The notes: generated by a model not told the origin, from the sequence alone. A DNA stretch of 64,000 nucleotides from Mycolicibacterium fortuitum subsp. fortuitum (GCF_022179545.1 NZ_AP025518.1:6014001-6078000); one strand, 5' to 3'. Positions 25,076 to 34,689 are shown, counted from the first letter of the stretch. Numbers and translations: made by a program.

Positions 25076-26000
25076 CGAGCGCTTGCGCGAGAAACCGGCA
25101 AGCAGAGCGCCTGAGACCGTCATCGCGGTGATCGTGACGCACCGGCGCCGTGAGCTTCTGGCCAAGTCCCTTGCGGCAGTGGTGGAGCAGGATCGTCGCC
25201 CCGACCACCTGATCGTGGTCGACAACGACAACGACGAGGCCGTCCGCGAACTGGTGCTCGGTCAGCCGGTACCGGCGACCTACCTCGGCTCTCGCCGAAA
25301 CCTCGGCGGCGCAGGCGGTTTCGCGATCGGCATGCTCCACGCCCTGGCGCAGGGGGGCGACTGGATCTGGCTGGCCGACGACGACGGTCGGCCCGCCGAC
25401 AACACGGTGCTGTCGACCCTGCTGGCCTGCGCCGAGCAGCACACCCTGGCCGAGGTGTCGCCCATGGTGTGCAATCTCGACGATCCCGACCGGTTGGCGT
25501 TCCCGCTGCGCCGGGGGCTGGTGTGGCGCCGGCTGGTCAGCGAATTGCGTACCGAGGGTGAAGGCGACCTGCTGCCCGGCATCGCCTCGCTGTTCAACGG
25601 TGCCCTGTTCCGGGCCGCCACGATCGAGGCCGTCGGTGTCCCAGATCTTCGCCTGTTCGTCCGCGGCGACGAGGTTGAATTGCACCGCAGGCTGGTGCGT
25701 TCCGGCCTGCCTTTCGGAACGTGTCTGACCGCGAGCTATCTGCATCCGTGTGGCACCGACGAGTTCAAGCCGATCCTCGGTGGCCGCATGCACACGCAGT
25801 ACCCCGACGACGAGACCAAGCGGTTCTTCACGTATCGGAACCGGGGCTACCTGCTGTCACAGCCGGGGTTGCGCAAACTCCTGCCACAGGAGTGGGTGCG
25901 GTTCGGCTGGTATTTTCTGGTGTCCCGCCGCGACCCGGCGGGTCTGCGCGAATGGATTCGCCTGCGGCGACTGGGCAGAAGCGAAAGGTTCCAGAGATGA
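25068..26000 (+). CDS. glfT1: UDP-Galf:rhamnosyl-GlcNAc galactofuranosyltransferase 1
   Basis: 310 residues, a GT2-family enzyme. It adds the first two Galf residues to the decaprenyl-PP-GlcNAc-Rha linker of arabinogalactan. AVIVTHRRRELL starts the nucleotide-binding fold, IWLADDDGRP holds the metal-binding DDD (DxD), and HTQYPDDETKRFFTYRNRGYLLSQ is typical of GlfT1. It corresponds to Rv3782. The GTG at 25068 has an excellent ribosome site (GGAGGAA) inside the end of wzt; the stop overlaps the permease start (ATGA). Confidence 0.92.
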   Translation: MADERLREKPASRAPETVIAVIVTHRRRELLAKSLAAVVEQDRRPDHLIVVDNDNDEAVRELVLGQPVPATYLGSRRNLGGAGGFAIGMLHALAQGGDWIWLADDDGRPADNTVLSTLLACAEQHTLAEVSPMVCNLDDPDRLAFPLRRGLVWRRLVSELRTEGEGDLLPGIASLFNGALFRAATIEAVGVPDLRLFVRGDEVELHRRLVRSGLPFGTCLTASYLHPCGTDEFKPILGGRMHTQYPDDETKRFFTYRNRGYLLSQPGLRKLLPQEWVRFGWYFLVSRRDPAGLREWIRLRRLGRSERFQR

Positions 26001-26827
26001 GCTTCACCGACGCGGCATCCGACTCCAAGACGATGGCGCGGGCAGTACGCGATCTCACCGAAGGTTTCGGCAAACGCGAACTGTGGCTGCACCTGGGTTG
26101 GCAGGACATCAAGCAGCGCTACCGGCGCAGTGTCCTCGGCCCGTTCTGGATCACCATCGCCACCGGAACCACAGCGGTGGCGATGGGCCTGCTGTACTCG
26201 AAGCTGTTCAAGCTGCCGCTCGAGGAGCACCTGCCGTACGTCACGCTCGGCCTGATCATCTGGAACCTGATCAACGCCTCGATCCTCGAGGGCGCCGATG
26301 TGTTCATCGCCAATGAGGGTCTGATCAAACAACTTCCAACCCCGTTGTCGGTCCACGTCTATCGACTGGTGTGGCGGCAGTTGATCCTGTTCGGCCACAA
26401 CATCGTCATCTTCGTGGTCATCGCGATCATCTATCCGAAGCCGTGGAAGTGGACCGACCTGGCGGTGATCCCCGCACTGGGGCTCATCGTGCTGAACTGC
26501 GTATGGGTCTCGATCTGTTTCGGCATCCTCGCCACCCGCTACCGCGACATCGGGCCGCTGCTGGCCTCGATCGTGCAGCTGCTGTTCTTCATGACACCGA
26601 TCATCTGGAACGAGTCGACGCTGCAGCAGCAGGGTGCGGGATCTTGGGCCAAGATCGTCGAGATCAACCCGCTGCTGCACTATCTGGACATCGTGCGTGC
26701 ACCGCTGCTGGGTGCCGATCAGGAACTGCGGCACTGGCTGGTGGTGCTGGTGCTCACCGCGATCGGATGGACACTCGCCGCGGTGGCCATGCGCCAGTAC
26801 CGGGCACGCGTGCCGTACTGGGTGTAG
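25997..26827 (+). CDS. Galactan-lipid ABC exporter, permease subunit (Wzm/RfbD)
   Basis: 276 residues with six predicted membrane helices. LHLGWQDIKQRYRRSVLGPFW is the conserved amphipathic N-terminal motif of polysaccharide ABC-2 permeases, and the last helix ends GWTLAAVAMRQYRARVPYWV. It matches Rv3783 and pairs with the Wzt subunit above. The ATG overlaps the glfT1 stop by 4 nt. It ends the galactan export unit; the next gene is convergent, 5 bp away. Confidence 0.92.
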   Translation: MSFTDAASDSKTMARAVRDLTEGFGKRELWLHLGWQDIKQRYRRSVLGPFWITIATGTTAVAMGLLYSKLFKLPLEEHLPYVTLGLIIWNLINASILEGADVFIANEGLIKQLPTPLSVHVYRLVWRQLILFGHNIVIFVVIAIIYPKPWKWTDLAVIPALGLIVLNCVWVSICFGILATRYRDIGPLLASIVQLLFFMTPIIWNESTLQQQGAGSWAKIVEINPLLHYLDIVRAPLLGADQELRHWLVVLVLTAIGWTLAAVAMRQYRARVPYWV

Positions 26828-26832
26828 CGCCG

Positions 26833-27252
26833 CTACCCGTCCCCCACCGGAGCGCCGAACACGAACCGGCGTCCGGAGATCTCCTTCGGCTCGATCCGGA
26901 CGTAGCGGCGTTTCGTGGTGCCGATCCACGAGAGCAGCTGGCCTCGCTCGGCTTCGGCGATCTCGTCCGGCGCTTCGAGCAACCGCGGCTCACCCCGCAC
27001 GATCACACTCCACCCACCGGCGACATTGTGATCGTCGGCCTCGAACAGCACTCGGTCGTTGAACAGCGTCGAGATCAACTTGGTGCCCTCAGCAGTCCGG
27101 AACAGCACGGTGCGGCGCTGGACCACATAGTTGACCGGAAAGATCTCCAGCCTCGTGCCCATCGTCGAGACGAGGCGGCCCAGCGTCACGCTCGACAACA
27201 GCTGCCAACATTCGTGTTCCCCGAGCACCGAAACCGGGCCCTGCGCCGTCAT
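26833..27252 (-). CDS. Pyridoxamine 5'-phosphate oxidase-like flavin/F420-binding protein
   Basis: 139 residues. The split-barrel motif LGRLVSTMGTRLEIFPVNYVV and FEADDHNVAGGWSVIVRGEPRLL are typical of PNPOx-like general stress/F420-binding proteins (FDOR-B). It lacks the PLP-specific C-terminal dimer region of true PdxH. The ATG at 27252 follows a TACGGT -10 box with exact spacing. Convergent with wzm. Confidence 0.83.
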   Translation of the reverse strand: MTAQGPVSVLGEHECWQLLSSVTLGRLVSTMGTRLEIFPVNYVVQRRTVLFRTAEGTKLISTLFNDRVLFEADDHNVAGGWSVIVRGEPRLLEAPDEIAEAERGQLLSWIGTTKRRYVRIEPKEISGRRFVFGAPVGDG

Positions 27253-27278
27253 GAGGCCACCGTAGCGCCGAAACGACA

Positions 27279-27322
27279 ATCGGCGCGCCCTGCTCCTCAA
27301 AGGAGAAGCGGGACGCGCCGAT
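27279..27322. terminator. Terminator downstream of the porin gene
   Basis: ATCGGCGCG (27279-27287) pairs perfectly with CGCGCCGAT (27314-27322); the inside also pairs in part (CCTGCTCCT with AGGAGAAGCGG). It is 30 bp past the porin stop on the minus strand and before the PNPOx promoter. No T-tract, as is common in mycobacteria. Confidence 0.7.
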
Positions 27323-27352
27323 CGGGAAACCGACTACGAGACGCTCGTGTCC

Positions 27353-28000
27353 TTAGTTCATGTTCCAGGGTTCGCCGTAGGTGGTGACGCTGTCACCGGT
27401 GGAGGCGATCAGGCGGGCGAATGGACGCAGCAGCACACCACCGGCCGCACCGGTCACGGTGCCGTGCGCGTTGGACACCGCCACACCGCCGGCCGCGCCC
27501 TTGACGTCGACCGAGAAGGTGGCGACTTCCTGGATACCCGGGCCGTTGCCCAGATCCGCACTGATCGACACACCCGGGAACAGGTTCGGCGTGATGACCG
27601 ACTCCAGGCCGAAGGGCGGGCCGGTGATGTCACCGTCGTCGATCAGGATGTTGGGGGTGGTGTAGGAGAAGTTGATCCCGACACCCAGCGACCAGGGGAA
27701 GCCGATCTGGTAGCCCAGCTCCAAGGTGCCCTCGAACTCATCGGCGCCCGGGCCGGCCACGGTGTACTTGGCCCGGCCGGAATGGAACCACTCACGGGTC
27801 AGCCGGTTGCGGTCCAGGGGGAACACACCGTTGAGGAAGGTGTCCCACTGCTGAACGGTCAGGGTCCGATCCTGACCATCAACCAGGCTCAGTTCATTGT
27901 CCAGACCCGCATGAGATACGCCCGTGCCGACGAAGAGGCTTGCGAAGACCCCTGCCATCGCGGTCACCAATGCGACCAGCACCCGACTGAATGCCAACAT
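27353..28000 (-). CDS. MspA-family outer-membrane porin
   Basis: 215 residues. A 31-residue signal peptide (cleaved after SHA) is followed by a 184-residue mature chain beginning GLDNELSL, the same length as M. smegmatis MspA and nearly identical by eye. The pore constriction acids are present in LIDDGDIT. MspA forms an octameric beta-barrel goblet in the mycolate outer membrane that admits small hydrophilic nutrients. A ribosome site, AGGGAG, precedes the ATG. Its location inside the galactan/arabinan locus is unusual. Which of the Msp paralogues it equals cannot be decided without the genome. Confidence 0.96.
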   Translation of the reverse strand: MLAFSRVLVALVTAMAGVFASLFVGTGVSHAGLDNELSLVDGQDRTLTVQQWDTFLNGVFPLDRNRLTREWFHSGRAKYTVAGPGADEFEGTLELGYQIGFPWSLGVGINFSYTTPNILIDDGDITGPPFGLESVITPNLFPGVSISADLGNGPGIQEVATFSVDVKGAAGGVAVSNAHGTVTGAAGGVLLRPFARLIASTGDSVTTYGEPWNMN

Positions 28001-28656
28001 GTTCTCCCTAGCTGTGTCGGTGATCCGATTCGTGCGTCACCAACCAGGGCCCCCACCCCAGAGATACGTGGGCGATCCGCTCCCCATTAGGGAGGTCACA
28101 TCCGGTTCTCATGCCGTGCTCATGATTGGCAGGAGAAACGTAACCGGGCGTCCCCGGGTCAGCAACGGCAACGGTTTCCGGCCATTGAGCAGACAAACCT
28201 TGATACAAAGTTTGCTGAAGCTGCACCGGAATGCGTCACACCGTTGCTGTCGACTACCTGTGAACGTGAGGCGTTCATCCCCTGTTGCGGGTGGGTATGA
28301 ACGTCACCATGAGGGCTTTCCACAGCGCCCGAACTGCTATTTCAGCTTTTCCGCTGAGCGCCGGCCAGACAATCACGTTGAGCGGAAGGATTGCCGTCAC
28401 CATCGTCAATATCGCGGAGCGCCCCGTCGATCCCGCGAGGTTTGCGTTGCTGTGTAAACGCCCCGTTGCGCGCCGCCGAACGCCCGGATTAACTGGACAG
28501 CCGAAGATTCCTCGGCGGCCGCGCAACGATTATTCCTTTTTGTGGCGGACATCACAGTTGTGGCCGTGGCGAAAGGCCAGTTGGACCCGCTCGGCGGTCG
28601 ACGCCGAGGTGGAACCGCTTCGCAGAGACGATCTGACGGGGGCCGGCGTTGTACCG
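28001..28656. other. 656-bp non-coding region upstream of the porin
   Basis: No frame here has the third-position G/C bias or a recognisable product; open frames on both strands look random. It contains imperfect repeats of TGAACGT around 28260-28310 and AT-rich patches near 28200 and 28540. It probably carries the porin promoter with a long upstream control region, and possibly a small RNA; neither can be proved from sequence. Confidence 0.5.
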
Positions 28657-29283
28657 CTAGGAATCCTCGCCCACGATCAAGTCCGTAGGGCCTGTGGGCA
28701 GTCGCCAACCGAATACCAGCGCGGCCAGGCGCAGCGTCGTCGCCAGGATCGTTCCCACCACCAGACCCATCCACTGCGGTCCGAAATAGTCGATGACCGC
28801 ATAGGTGGTCGCACCCATCAACGCCGGGACGGCATACAGATCGTCCGGCCGCATCAACATCGGGATCTCGCGAACCAGAACATCGCGGATGATGCCACCG
28901 CCGATCGCGGTGGTCATGCCGATAAGCACCGCCGCGAACCAGCTCGCGCCATGGTCGACGGCGAACGCCGCACCCGAGGTCGCGAAGAAACCCATACCGA
29001 TCGCATCCAACGGCAACACGATGTGGTTGAACCGGATGAGGTGCTTGGCGGTGAGGGTGGCCACAAACGTCGCCGCCAGGGCAACCGTGATGTTCGGCCA
29101 GTGCTGGATAGAGATAGGTGGATGGACACCGAGAAAGACGTCGCGGATCACCCCGCCACTCACACCGGTCAGCACGCCCAGTGCCGCGATACCGAACAGA
29201 TCGAAGCCCTTGCGGATCGCGACGATGACGCCCGACGACGCGAACACCGCGATCCCGAGGTCGTTGAGCACCGTCTGCAGCAC
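28657..29283 (-). CDS. TRIC-type cation channel family protein (UPF0126)
   Basis: 208 residues forming two homologous three-helix repeats plus a seventh helix. Each repeat carries the pore glycines and Arg: GVSGGVIRDVF and AIGGGIIRDVL. Bacterial relatives form trimeric K+/Na+-permeable channels. A TAACGT -10 box (minus 29295-29290) predicts a transcript beginning on the GTG at 29283. It stands only 33 bp from the divergent GtrA-like gene. Confidence 0.88.
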   Translation of the reverse strand: MLQTVLNDLGIAVFASSGVIVAIRKGFDLFGIAALGVLTGVSGGVIRDVFLGVHPPISIQHWPNITVALAATFVATLTAKHLIRFNHIVLPLDAIGMGFFATSGAAFAVDHGASWFAAVLIGMTTAIGGGIIRDVLVREIPMLMRPDDLYAVPALMGATTYAVIDYFGPQWMGLVVGTILATTLRLAALVFGWRLPTGPTDLIVGEDS

Positions 29284-29316
29284 GAGTGAACGTTAGGCCC
29301 TCGCTAAGCTGCCTGG
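29284..29316. promoter_or_regulatory. Tightly packed divergent leaderless promoters
   Basis: Within 33 bp, TAACGT on the minus strand (29295-29290) and TAAGCT on the plus strand (29305-29310) each lie exactly 6 nt from the GTG starts at 29283 and 29317. The -35 regions must overlap the opposite gene or promoter. Confidence 0.6.
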
Positions 29317-29730
29317 GTGGCCGAACCCGTCATGTCGCCGACCCTGGACCTCAAAACGCAGGCGTTCCGGTTCATCGTCACCGGCGGGCTGTCGGCGATC
29401 GTGGACTTCGGCCTCTACGTGCTGCTCTACAAGGTCTTCGGATTGCAGGTCGACCTCGCCAAGACCATCGGCTTCATCGCCGGAACCACCACGGCCTACC
29501 TGATCAACCGGCGCTGGACCTTCCAGGCACCGCCGAGCACCGCCCGCTTCATCGCAGTATGGGCGCTCTACCTGGTCACATTCGCCGTCCAGGTCGGGTT
29601 GAACCACCTCGTGCTCCACCTGGCCGATTACCGGTCATGGGCGGTTCCCGTCGCATTCGTCATCGCCCAGGGCACGGCAACCGTGATCAATTTCATCGTC
29701 CAGCGTGCGGTGATCTTCAAACTGCACTGA
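29317..29730 (+). CDS. GtrA-like membrane protein (Rv3789 homologue)
   Basis: 137 residues with four membrane helices. [17 protein letters not shown] at the start and YLINRRWTF in the second loop are GtrA-family hallmarks. The M. tuberculosis protein sits beside DprE1 and has been proposed to anchor AftA or to move decaprenyl-P-arabinose (from memory; unresolved). The GTG is chosen because of the exact TAAGCT promoter spacing; an ATG at 29332 is an alternative. Confidence 0.87.
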   Translation: MAEPVMSPTLDLKTQAFRFIVTGGLSAIVDFGLYVLLYKVFGLQVDLAKTIGFIAGTTTAYLINRRWTFQAPPSTARFIAVWALYLVTFAVQVGLNHLVLHLADYRSWAVPVAFVIAQGTATVINFIVQRAVIFKLH

Positions 29731-29760
29731 GGTCTTCTTGAGGGGCTCCGGCTCCGCGAG

Positions 29761-29819
29761 AGTGACGCCAGGGCTGTTCCGAGCGCCGTTCAACGACCAT
29801 GGCGTCACTCACGGCGCGC
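29761..29819 (+). repeat. Inverted repeat between the GtrA gene and dprE1
   Basis: AGTGACGCCA (29761-29770) and TGGCGTCACT (29810-29819) are perfect 10-bp arms with a 39-nt interior. It may be a terminator after the GtrA gene or a regulator site; no T-tract follows. Confidence 0.45.
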
Positions 29820-29848
29820 AATGAAGCCGGACGGTGGTTACTGCCGGG

Positions 29849-29862
29849 TACTCTCCTTACCG
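29849..29862 (+). promoter_or_regulatory. dprE1 core promoter
   Basis: TACTCT (29849-29854) predicts a start at 29861, 2 nt before the ATG; there is no ribosome site, consistent with a leaderless dprE1 transcript independent of the GtrA gene. Confidence 0.5.
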
Positions 29863-31245
29863 ATGTCGACTACTGATTTGCCGACCACTCCCAAGCGCCT
29901 GACGGGCTGGGGCCGGACCGCACCGACCGTGGCACAGGTGCTCTCTACCAGCGATCCCGAGATCATCGTCAAGGCTGTGACGCGGGCTGCCGAGGACAAG
30001 GGCCGGGGTGTGATCGCCCGCGGACTGGGCCGCTCCTACGGTGACAACGCGCAGAACGGCGGCGGACTCGTCATCGACATGTCGGCGCTGAACCAGATCC
30101 ACTCGATCGATGCCGAGACCCGGCTGGTCGACGTGGACGGCGGGGTGAACCTCGACCAGCTGATGCGGGCCGCACTGCCTCACGGGCTGTGGGTTCCGGT
30201 GCTGCCGGGCACTCGGCAGGTGACCATAGGCGGGGCGATCGGCTGTGACATCCACGGCAAGAACCACCACAGCGCAGGAAGTTTCGGCAACCATGTGCGC
30301 TCGATCGACCTGCTGACCGCCAGCGGCGAGATCCGCAAGCTCACCCCGGACGGCCCCGAGGCCGAACTGTTCTGGGCCACGGTCGGCGGCAACGGCCTGA
30401 CCGGCATCGTCCTGCGGGCCACCATCGAGATGACCCCAACGGAGACTGCGTATTTCATCGCCGACGGCGATGTCACCCACGGCCTCGACGAGACCATCGA
30501 GTTCCACAGCGACGGCACCGAGGACAACTACACCTATTCGTCGGCCTGGTTCGACGCGATGAGCGCGCCGCCCAAACTCGGCCGCGCCGTCATTTCTCGC
30601 GGCTCACTGGCGAAGCTGGAGCAGCTGCCGCCGAACCTGCAGCGCGATCCGCTGAAATTCGATGCGCCGCAGTACTTCACCACGCCCGACGTCTTCCCCA
30701 GCGGACTCGGCAACAAGTTGATCTTCGGCGCCATGACCGAGGTCTGGTACCGCATGGGCAAGACCTACCGGGGCAAAGCCCAGAACCTGACGCAGTTCTA
30801 CCACCCGCTCGACATGGTCGGGGAATGGAACCGGGCCTACGGTTCGGTGGGCTTCGCCCAATATCAGTTCGTCGTGCCCACCGAGGCCGTCGATGAGTTC
30901 AAGCGCATCATGATCGACATCCAGCGCTCCGGGCACTACTCCTTCCTCAACGTGTTCAAGCTCTTCGGCCCGGGCAACCAGGCACCGCTGAGCTTCCCGA
31001 TCCCCGGCTGGAACGTCTGCGTCGACTTTCAGATCAAGCCGGGCCTCAGCGAGTTCCTCACCGAACTCGACCGCCGCGTAATGGAATTCGGCGGCCGGCT
31101 CTACACCGCCAAGGATTCCCGCACCACCGCGAAGACCTTCCACGCCATGTATCCACGCATCGAGGAGTGGCTGGCGGTACGCCGCAAGGTCGATCCCGAC
31201 GGCTTGTTCATCTCGGACATGGCCCGCAGGCTGGAGCTCGTCTAG
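29863..31245 (+). CDS. dprE1: Decaprenylphosphoryl-beta-D-ribose 2'-oxidase DprE1
   Basis: 460 residues, FAD-dependent VAO-type oxidase/epimerase subunit that turns DPR into the keto intermediate DPX. FAD-binding features: [17 protein letters not shown] and the [19 protein letters not shown] loop. The benzothiazinone-reactive cysteine is Cys386 in WNVCVDFQ, so the enzyme is expected to be drug-sensitive. Length matches Rv3790. Normally the gene is followed at once by its partner dprE2; here they are 6.2 kb apart. Confidence 0.96.
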   Translation: MSTTDLPTTPKRLTGWGRTAPTVAQVLSTSDPEIIVKAVTRAAEDKGRGVIARGLGRSYGDNAQNGGGLVIDMSALNQIHSIDAETRLVDVDGGVNLDQLMRAALPHGLWVPVLPGTRQVTIGGAIGCDIHGKNHHSAGSFGNHVRSIDLLTASGEIRKLTPDGPEAELFWATVGGNGLTGIVLRATIEMTPTETAYFIADGDVTHGLDETIEFHSDGTEDNYTYSSAWFDAMSAPPKLGRAVISRGSLAKLEQLPPNLQRDPLKFDAPQYFTTPDVFPSGLGNKLIFGAMTEVWYRMGKTYRGKAQNLTQFYHPLDMVGEWNRAYGSVGFAQYQFVVPTEAVDEFKRIMIDIQRSGHYSFLNVFKLFGPGNQAPLSFPIPGWNVCVDFQIKPGLSEFLTELDRRVMEFGGRLYTAKDSRTTAKTFHAMYPRIEEWLAVRRKVDPDGLFISDMARRLELV

Positions 31246-31260
31246 CGCCCTCACCGTTCT

Positions 31261-31320
31261 CGCCGGATTCACGAGAATTTTATTCTTGACTAATTCCAGA
31301 AAACGGGCGAGACTCGGTTC
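31261..31320 (+). promoter_or_regulatory. furA promoter and AT-rich Fur box
   Basis: TTGACT (31286-31291) is a good -35 inside an AT-rich stretch (about 31274-31303) matching the known mycobacterial furA operator region. A weak -10, GAGACT (31309-31314), would start the transcript at the GTG at 31321. FurA is known to repress its own operon at such a site. Confidence 0.65.
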
Positions 31321-31752
31321 GTGTCGACGACGGCGGACTTCCAGCAGATGCTGCGAAGCGCCGACCTGCGTGTGACCCGACCCCGAGTGGCGGTACTGCA
31401 TGCAGTCCACGCGCACCCGCACGCCGACACCGAAACGATCATCCGTTCGGTGCGCGAAGACCTACCCGAGGTCTCTCACCAAGCCGTATACGACTCCTTG
31501 CACGCACTGACCGCAGCCGCGCTGGTGCGTCGCATCCAACCCTCGGGTTCGGTGGCCCGGTACGAATCCCGGATCGGCGACAACCACCACCACGTCGTGT
31601 GCCGATCGTGTGGCGCAATCGCCGATGTGGACTGCGCGGCCGGGTCTGCCCCATGCCTGACCGCGTCAGAAGACCACGGCTTCGAGATCGATGAAGCCGA
31701 GGTCATCTATTGGGGCACTTGCCCCGAATGTTCCGTTGCTCCAAGTAGATAA
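31321..31752 (+). CDS. furA: Fur-family redox/metal regulator FurA
   Basis: 143 residues. The winged helix (LRSADLRVTRPRVAVLHAV, then EVSHQAVYDSLHAL) is followed by the metal/dimer domain with NHHHVVCRSCG and the second Zn pair CPEC. FurA represses katG; oxidation releases it. The gene lies 33 nt before katG, forming the classical furA-katG unit. Confidence 0.95.
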   Translation: MSTTADFQQMLRSADLRVTRPRVAVLHAVHAHPHADTETIIRSVREDLPEVSHQAVYDSLHALTAAALVRRIQPSGSVARYESRIGDNHHHVVCRSCGAIADVDCAAGSAPCLTASEDHGFEIDEAEVIYWGTCPECSVAPSR

Positions 31753-31785
31753 ACCCTTAACCCGCCAGCCCCGGAAAGGATTGTC

Positions 31786-33993
31786 ATGGCTGAAGCCGAA
31801 ACCCATCCTCCTATCGGTGAATCTCAGACTGAACCCGCCGAGAGCGGTTGTCCCATGCGGATCAAGCCTCCCGTCGAGGGCGGCAGCAACCGCGACTGGT
31901 GGCCCAACGCGGTCAACCTGAAGATCCTGCAGAAGAACCCGCCCGCCATCGATCCGTCGGACGAGGGCTACGACTACCGCGAGGCGGTCAAGTCGCTCGA
32001 CGTCGAGGCCTTCCAGCGCGACTTCGATGAGCTGTTGACGAATTCGCAGGACTGGTGGCCGGCCGACTTCGGGCACTACGGCCCGCTGTTCGTCCGCATG
32101 TCCTGGCACGCTGCAGGCACCTACCGGGTCGAGGACGGCCGCGGTGGTGGCGGGCGCGGCATGCAGCGCTTCGCCCCGCTGAACAGCTGGCCCGACAACG
32201 TCAGCCTGGACAAGGCACGCCGCCTGCTCTGGCCGCTGAAGAAGAAGTACGGCAAGCAGATCTCGTGGTCCGATCTCATCGTCTACGCCGGCAACCGGGC
32301 CATGGAGCACATGGGCTTCAAGACCGCCGGCTTCGCGTTCGGCCGCCCGGACTACTGGGAGCCCGAGGAGGACATCTACTGGGGCGCCGAGGCCGAGTGG
32401 CTGGGTTCGCAGGACCGCTACGCCGGCGCGAACGGCGACCGGACCAAGCTGGAGAACCCGCTCGGCGCCAGCCACATGGGCCTGATCTACGTGAACCCCG
32501 AAGGCCCCGAAGGCAATCCGGATTATCTGGCAGCCGCCATCGACATCCGCGAGACGTTCGGCCGCATGGCGATGAACGACATCGAGACCGCGGCGCTGAT
32601 CGTCGGTGGGCACACGTTCGGCAAGACCCACGGCGCCACCGACATCGAGAACGGTGTCGAGCCCGAGGCCGCGCCGCTGGAACAGATGGGCCTCGGCTGG
32701 GCCAACCCCGGCCTGGGCAACGACACCGTCAGCAGCGGCCTCGAGGTGACCTGGACCCACACCCCCACCAAGTGGGACAACTCGTTCCTGGAGATCCTCT
32801 ACAGCAACGAGTGGGAGCTGACCAAGAGCCCCGCCGGCGCCAACCAGTGGAAGCCCAAGGACAACGGCTGGGCCAACTCGGTGCCGATGGCACAGGGCAC
32901 CGGCAAGACCCACCCGTCGATGCTGACCACCGATTTGTCCATGCGGTTCGACCCGATCTACGGCGAGATCACCCGCCGCTGGCTGGATCACCCCGAGGAG
33001 CTGGCCGAGGAGTACGCCAAGGCCTGGTTCAAGCTGATCCACCGCGACATGGGTCCGGTGACCCGCTACCTCGGTCCGCTGGTGCCCAAGCAGACCTGGC
33101 TGTGGCAGGACATCATCCCGGCCGGTAAGCAGCTGTCCGATGCCGATGTCGCCACCCTCAAGGCGGCCATCGCGGACTCGGGTCTGAGCATCCAGCAGCT
33201 GGTCAACACCGCGTGGAAGGCGGCGGCCTCGTACCGCTCCAGCGACATGCGCGGCGGCGCCAATGGCGGCCGGATCCGGCTGCAGCCGCAGCTGGGCTGG
33301 GAGGTCAACGAGCCCGAGGAGCTGGCTCCGGTGATCGCCAAGCTCGAGGAGATCCAGGCCGCTTCGGACAGTGGGGTCTCCTTCGCCGATCTGGTGGTGC
33401 TCGGCGGTGTCGTCGGTCTCGAAAAGGCCATCAAGGCAGCTGGTTTCGACGTCGCGGTGCCGTTCACGTCGGGTCGCGGCGACGCCTTGCAGGAGCAGAC
33501 GGACGTCGACTCGTTCGCCTACCTGGAGCCCAAGGGCGACGGCTTCCGCAACTTCGTGGCAAAGGGCGACAGCCTGCCTGCCGAGTACCGCCTGATCGAC
33601 CGGGCCAACCTGCTCGGCCTGTCGGCTCCGCAGATGACCGTGCTGATCGGTGGACTGCGCGTGCTGGGTGCCAACCACGGCGGCTCGGAGCTGGGTGTGT
33701 TGACGGACAAGGTGGGTCAGTTGACCAACGACTACTTCGTCAACCTCACCGACATGGGCACCAAGTGGGCGCCGGCTCCGGCCGATGACGGCACCTACGT
33801 CGGCACCGACCGCGCCACCGGTTCACCGAAGTGGACCGCCAGCCGGGTCGATCTGCTGTTCGGTTCGAACTCGCAGCTGCGGGCGCTGGCCGAGGTGTAC
33901 GCCGAGGACGATTCCAAGGAGAAATTCGTCAAGGACTTCGTCGCGGCCTGGACCAAGGTGATGAACGCCGACCGGTTCGATCTGGAGGCCTGA
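31786..33993 (+). CDS. katG: Catalase-peroxidase KatG
   Basis: 735 residues, bifunctional heme catalase-peroxidase. Distal triad Arg104, Trp107 and His108 in [13 protein letters not shown]; the Met-Tyr-Trp cross-link partners are Tyr235 ([10 protein letters not shown]) and Met261; proximal heme ligand His276 in [10 protein letters not shown]. The serine equivalent to Ser315 of M. tuberculosis KatG, important for isoniazid activation, is present as Ser317 by my alignment. An AAAGGA ribosome site precedes the ATG. The C-terminal degenerate half-domain is complete. It ends at a strong bidirectional terminator. Confidence 0.97.
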   Translation: MAEAETHPPIGESQTEPAESGCPMRIKPPVEGGSNRDWWPNAVNLKILQKNPPAIDPSDEGYDYREAVKSLDVEAFQRDFDELLTNSQDWWPADFGHYGPLFVRMSWHAAGTYRVEDGRGGGGRGMQRFAPLNSWPDNVSLDKARRLLWPLKKKYGKQISWSDLIVYAGNRAMEHMGFKTAGFAFGRPDYWEPEEDIYWGAEAEWLGSQDRYAGANGDRTKLENPLGASHMGLIYVNPEGPEGNPDYLAAAIDIRETFGRMAMNDIETAALIVGGHTFGKTHGATDIENGVEPEAAPLEQMGLGWANPGLGNDTVSSGLEVTWTHTPTKWDNSFLEILYSNEWELTKSPAGANQWKPKDNGWANSVPMAQGTGKTHPSMLTTDLSMRFDPIYGEITRRWLDHPEELAEEYAKAWFKLIHRDMGPVTRYLGPLVPKQTWLWQDIIPAGKQLSDADVATLKAAIADSGLSIQQLVNTAWKAAASYRSSDMRGGANGGRIRLQPQLGWEVNEPEELAPVIAKLEEIQAASDSGVSFADLVVLGGVVGLEKAIKAAGFDVAVPFTSGRGDALQEQTDVDSFAYLEPKGDGFRNFVAKGDSLPAEYRLIDRANLLGLSAPQMTVLIGGLRVLGANHGGSELGVLTDKVGQLTNDYFVNLTDMGTKWAPAPADDGTYVGTDRATGSPKWTASRVDLLFGSNSQLRALAEVYAEDDSKEKFVKDFVAAWTKVMNADRFDLEA

Positions 33994-34015
33994 TCTCCTG
34001 ATCGTCTGAGCGACG

Positions 34016-34061
34016 GACAACGCAGCACCCCGCGGGCCTCGGCTCGCGGGGTGTTGTTGTC
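34016..34061. terminator. Bidirectional terminator after katG
   Basis: GACAACGCAGCACCCCGCG and CGCGGGGTGTTGTTGTC form an almost perfect long stem with a 9- to 10-nt loop. It separates katG from the convergent TetR gene, 3 bp from the latter's stop. Confidence 0.85.
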
Positions 34062-34064
34062 GCA

Positions 34065-34688
34065 CTATGGTTTTGCGCGCATGGCGCGATAGGCCGCCTT
34101 GCCGAAGATGTCGGCAACCAGCTCCGAGTCACCATCGCCGTCGAGCATCTTGCGGACGGCGGCCTCACAGATCGCCAGGAACACCTCTACCAGCAAGGGC
34201 AGCGTGACGTCGACATCGGCGACCTGCCATCGCTGCAGCAGCGGGCGCATCGCGGTGGCGAGTTGGCCACGGATGCGCTCACGCCCGCTGACGATCGCAG
34301 CGGTCAGCACCGGGTCGGGATCGGCGGCGAAAATGATGCGCCACGAGGCGGGCCGCTCAAGGACCGTGCTGTGCAGGGCGCGGAAGCCGTCGACGAACAA
34401 CTGCTCGATGGAGCCGGTGCGTTCCGGCGGCAGTAGTTCCAAAAGGCTTGACAGCACTACATCGGTTTCCCGATCCAGCAGTGCGGCAAGCACTTCCCCG
34501 CGGCCGGGGTAGCAGGCGTACACCACGGGCCGGGTGACGCCGAGCCGACGCGCGATGGTGCCCATCGTCACCTCGGACAGGCCCTGTTGCGCGGCGATCT
34601 CCAGCGCGGTGTCGAGCACTTGTGGCCGACGGCGGTCCGGGCCCAGGTGTTCGGCGCGGGCGCGGTTGGCAAGTGCGGCATCGTTCAT
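34065..34688 (-). CDS. TetR-family regulator (partner of the MpaB gene)
   Basis: 207 residues. The N-terminal HTH is ISEVTMGTIARRLGVTRPVVYACYPGRGEVL-like (about 35-65); the C-terminal ligand domain is alanine/leucine-rich and unspecific. It starts 1 nt beyond the stop of the MpaB-family gene, so both are in one operon. The operator upstream of that operon is the natural autoregulatory target. Confidence 0.87.
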   Translation of the reverse strand: MNDAALANRARAEHLGPDRRRPQVLDTALEIAAQQGLSEVTMGTIARRLGVTRPVVYACYPGRGEVLAALLDRETDVVLSSLLELLPPERTGSIEQLFVDGFRALHSTVLERPASWRIIFAADPDPVLTAAIVSGRERIRGQLATAMRPLLQRWQVADVDVTLPLLVEVFLAICEAAVRKMLDGDGDSELVADIFGKAAYRAMRAKP

Positions 34689-34689
34689 G

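Noticed and set aside
28275..28526. 83-residue minus-strand frame in the porin upstream gap
   Set aside because: No ribosome site, no -10 box and weak codon bias; I treat the gap as non-coding.
31666..33678. 670-residue antisense frame over katG
   Set aside because: katG has all catalytic residues; the antisense frame has no recognisable domain.
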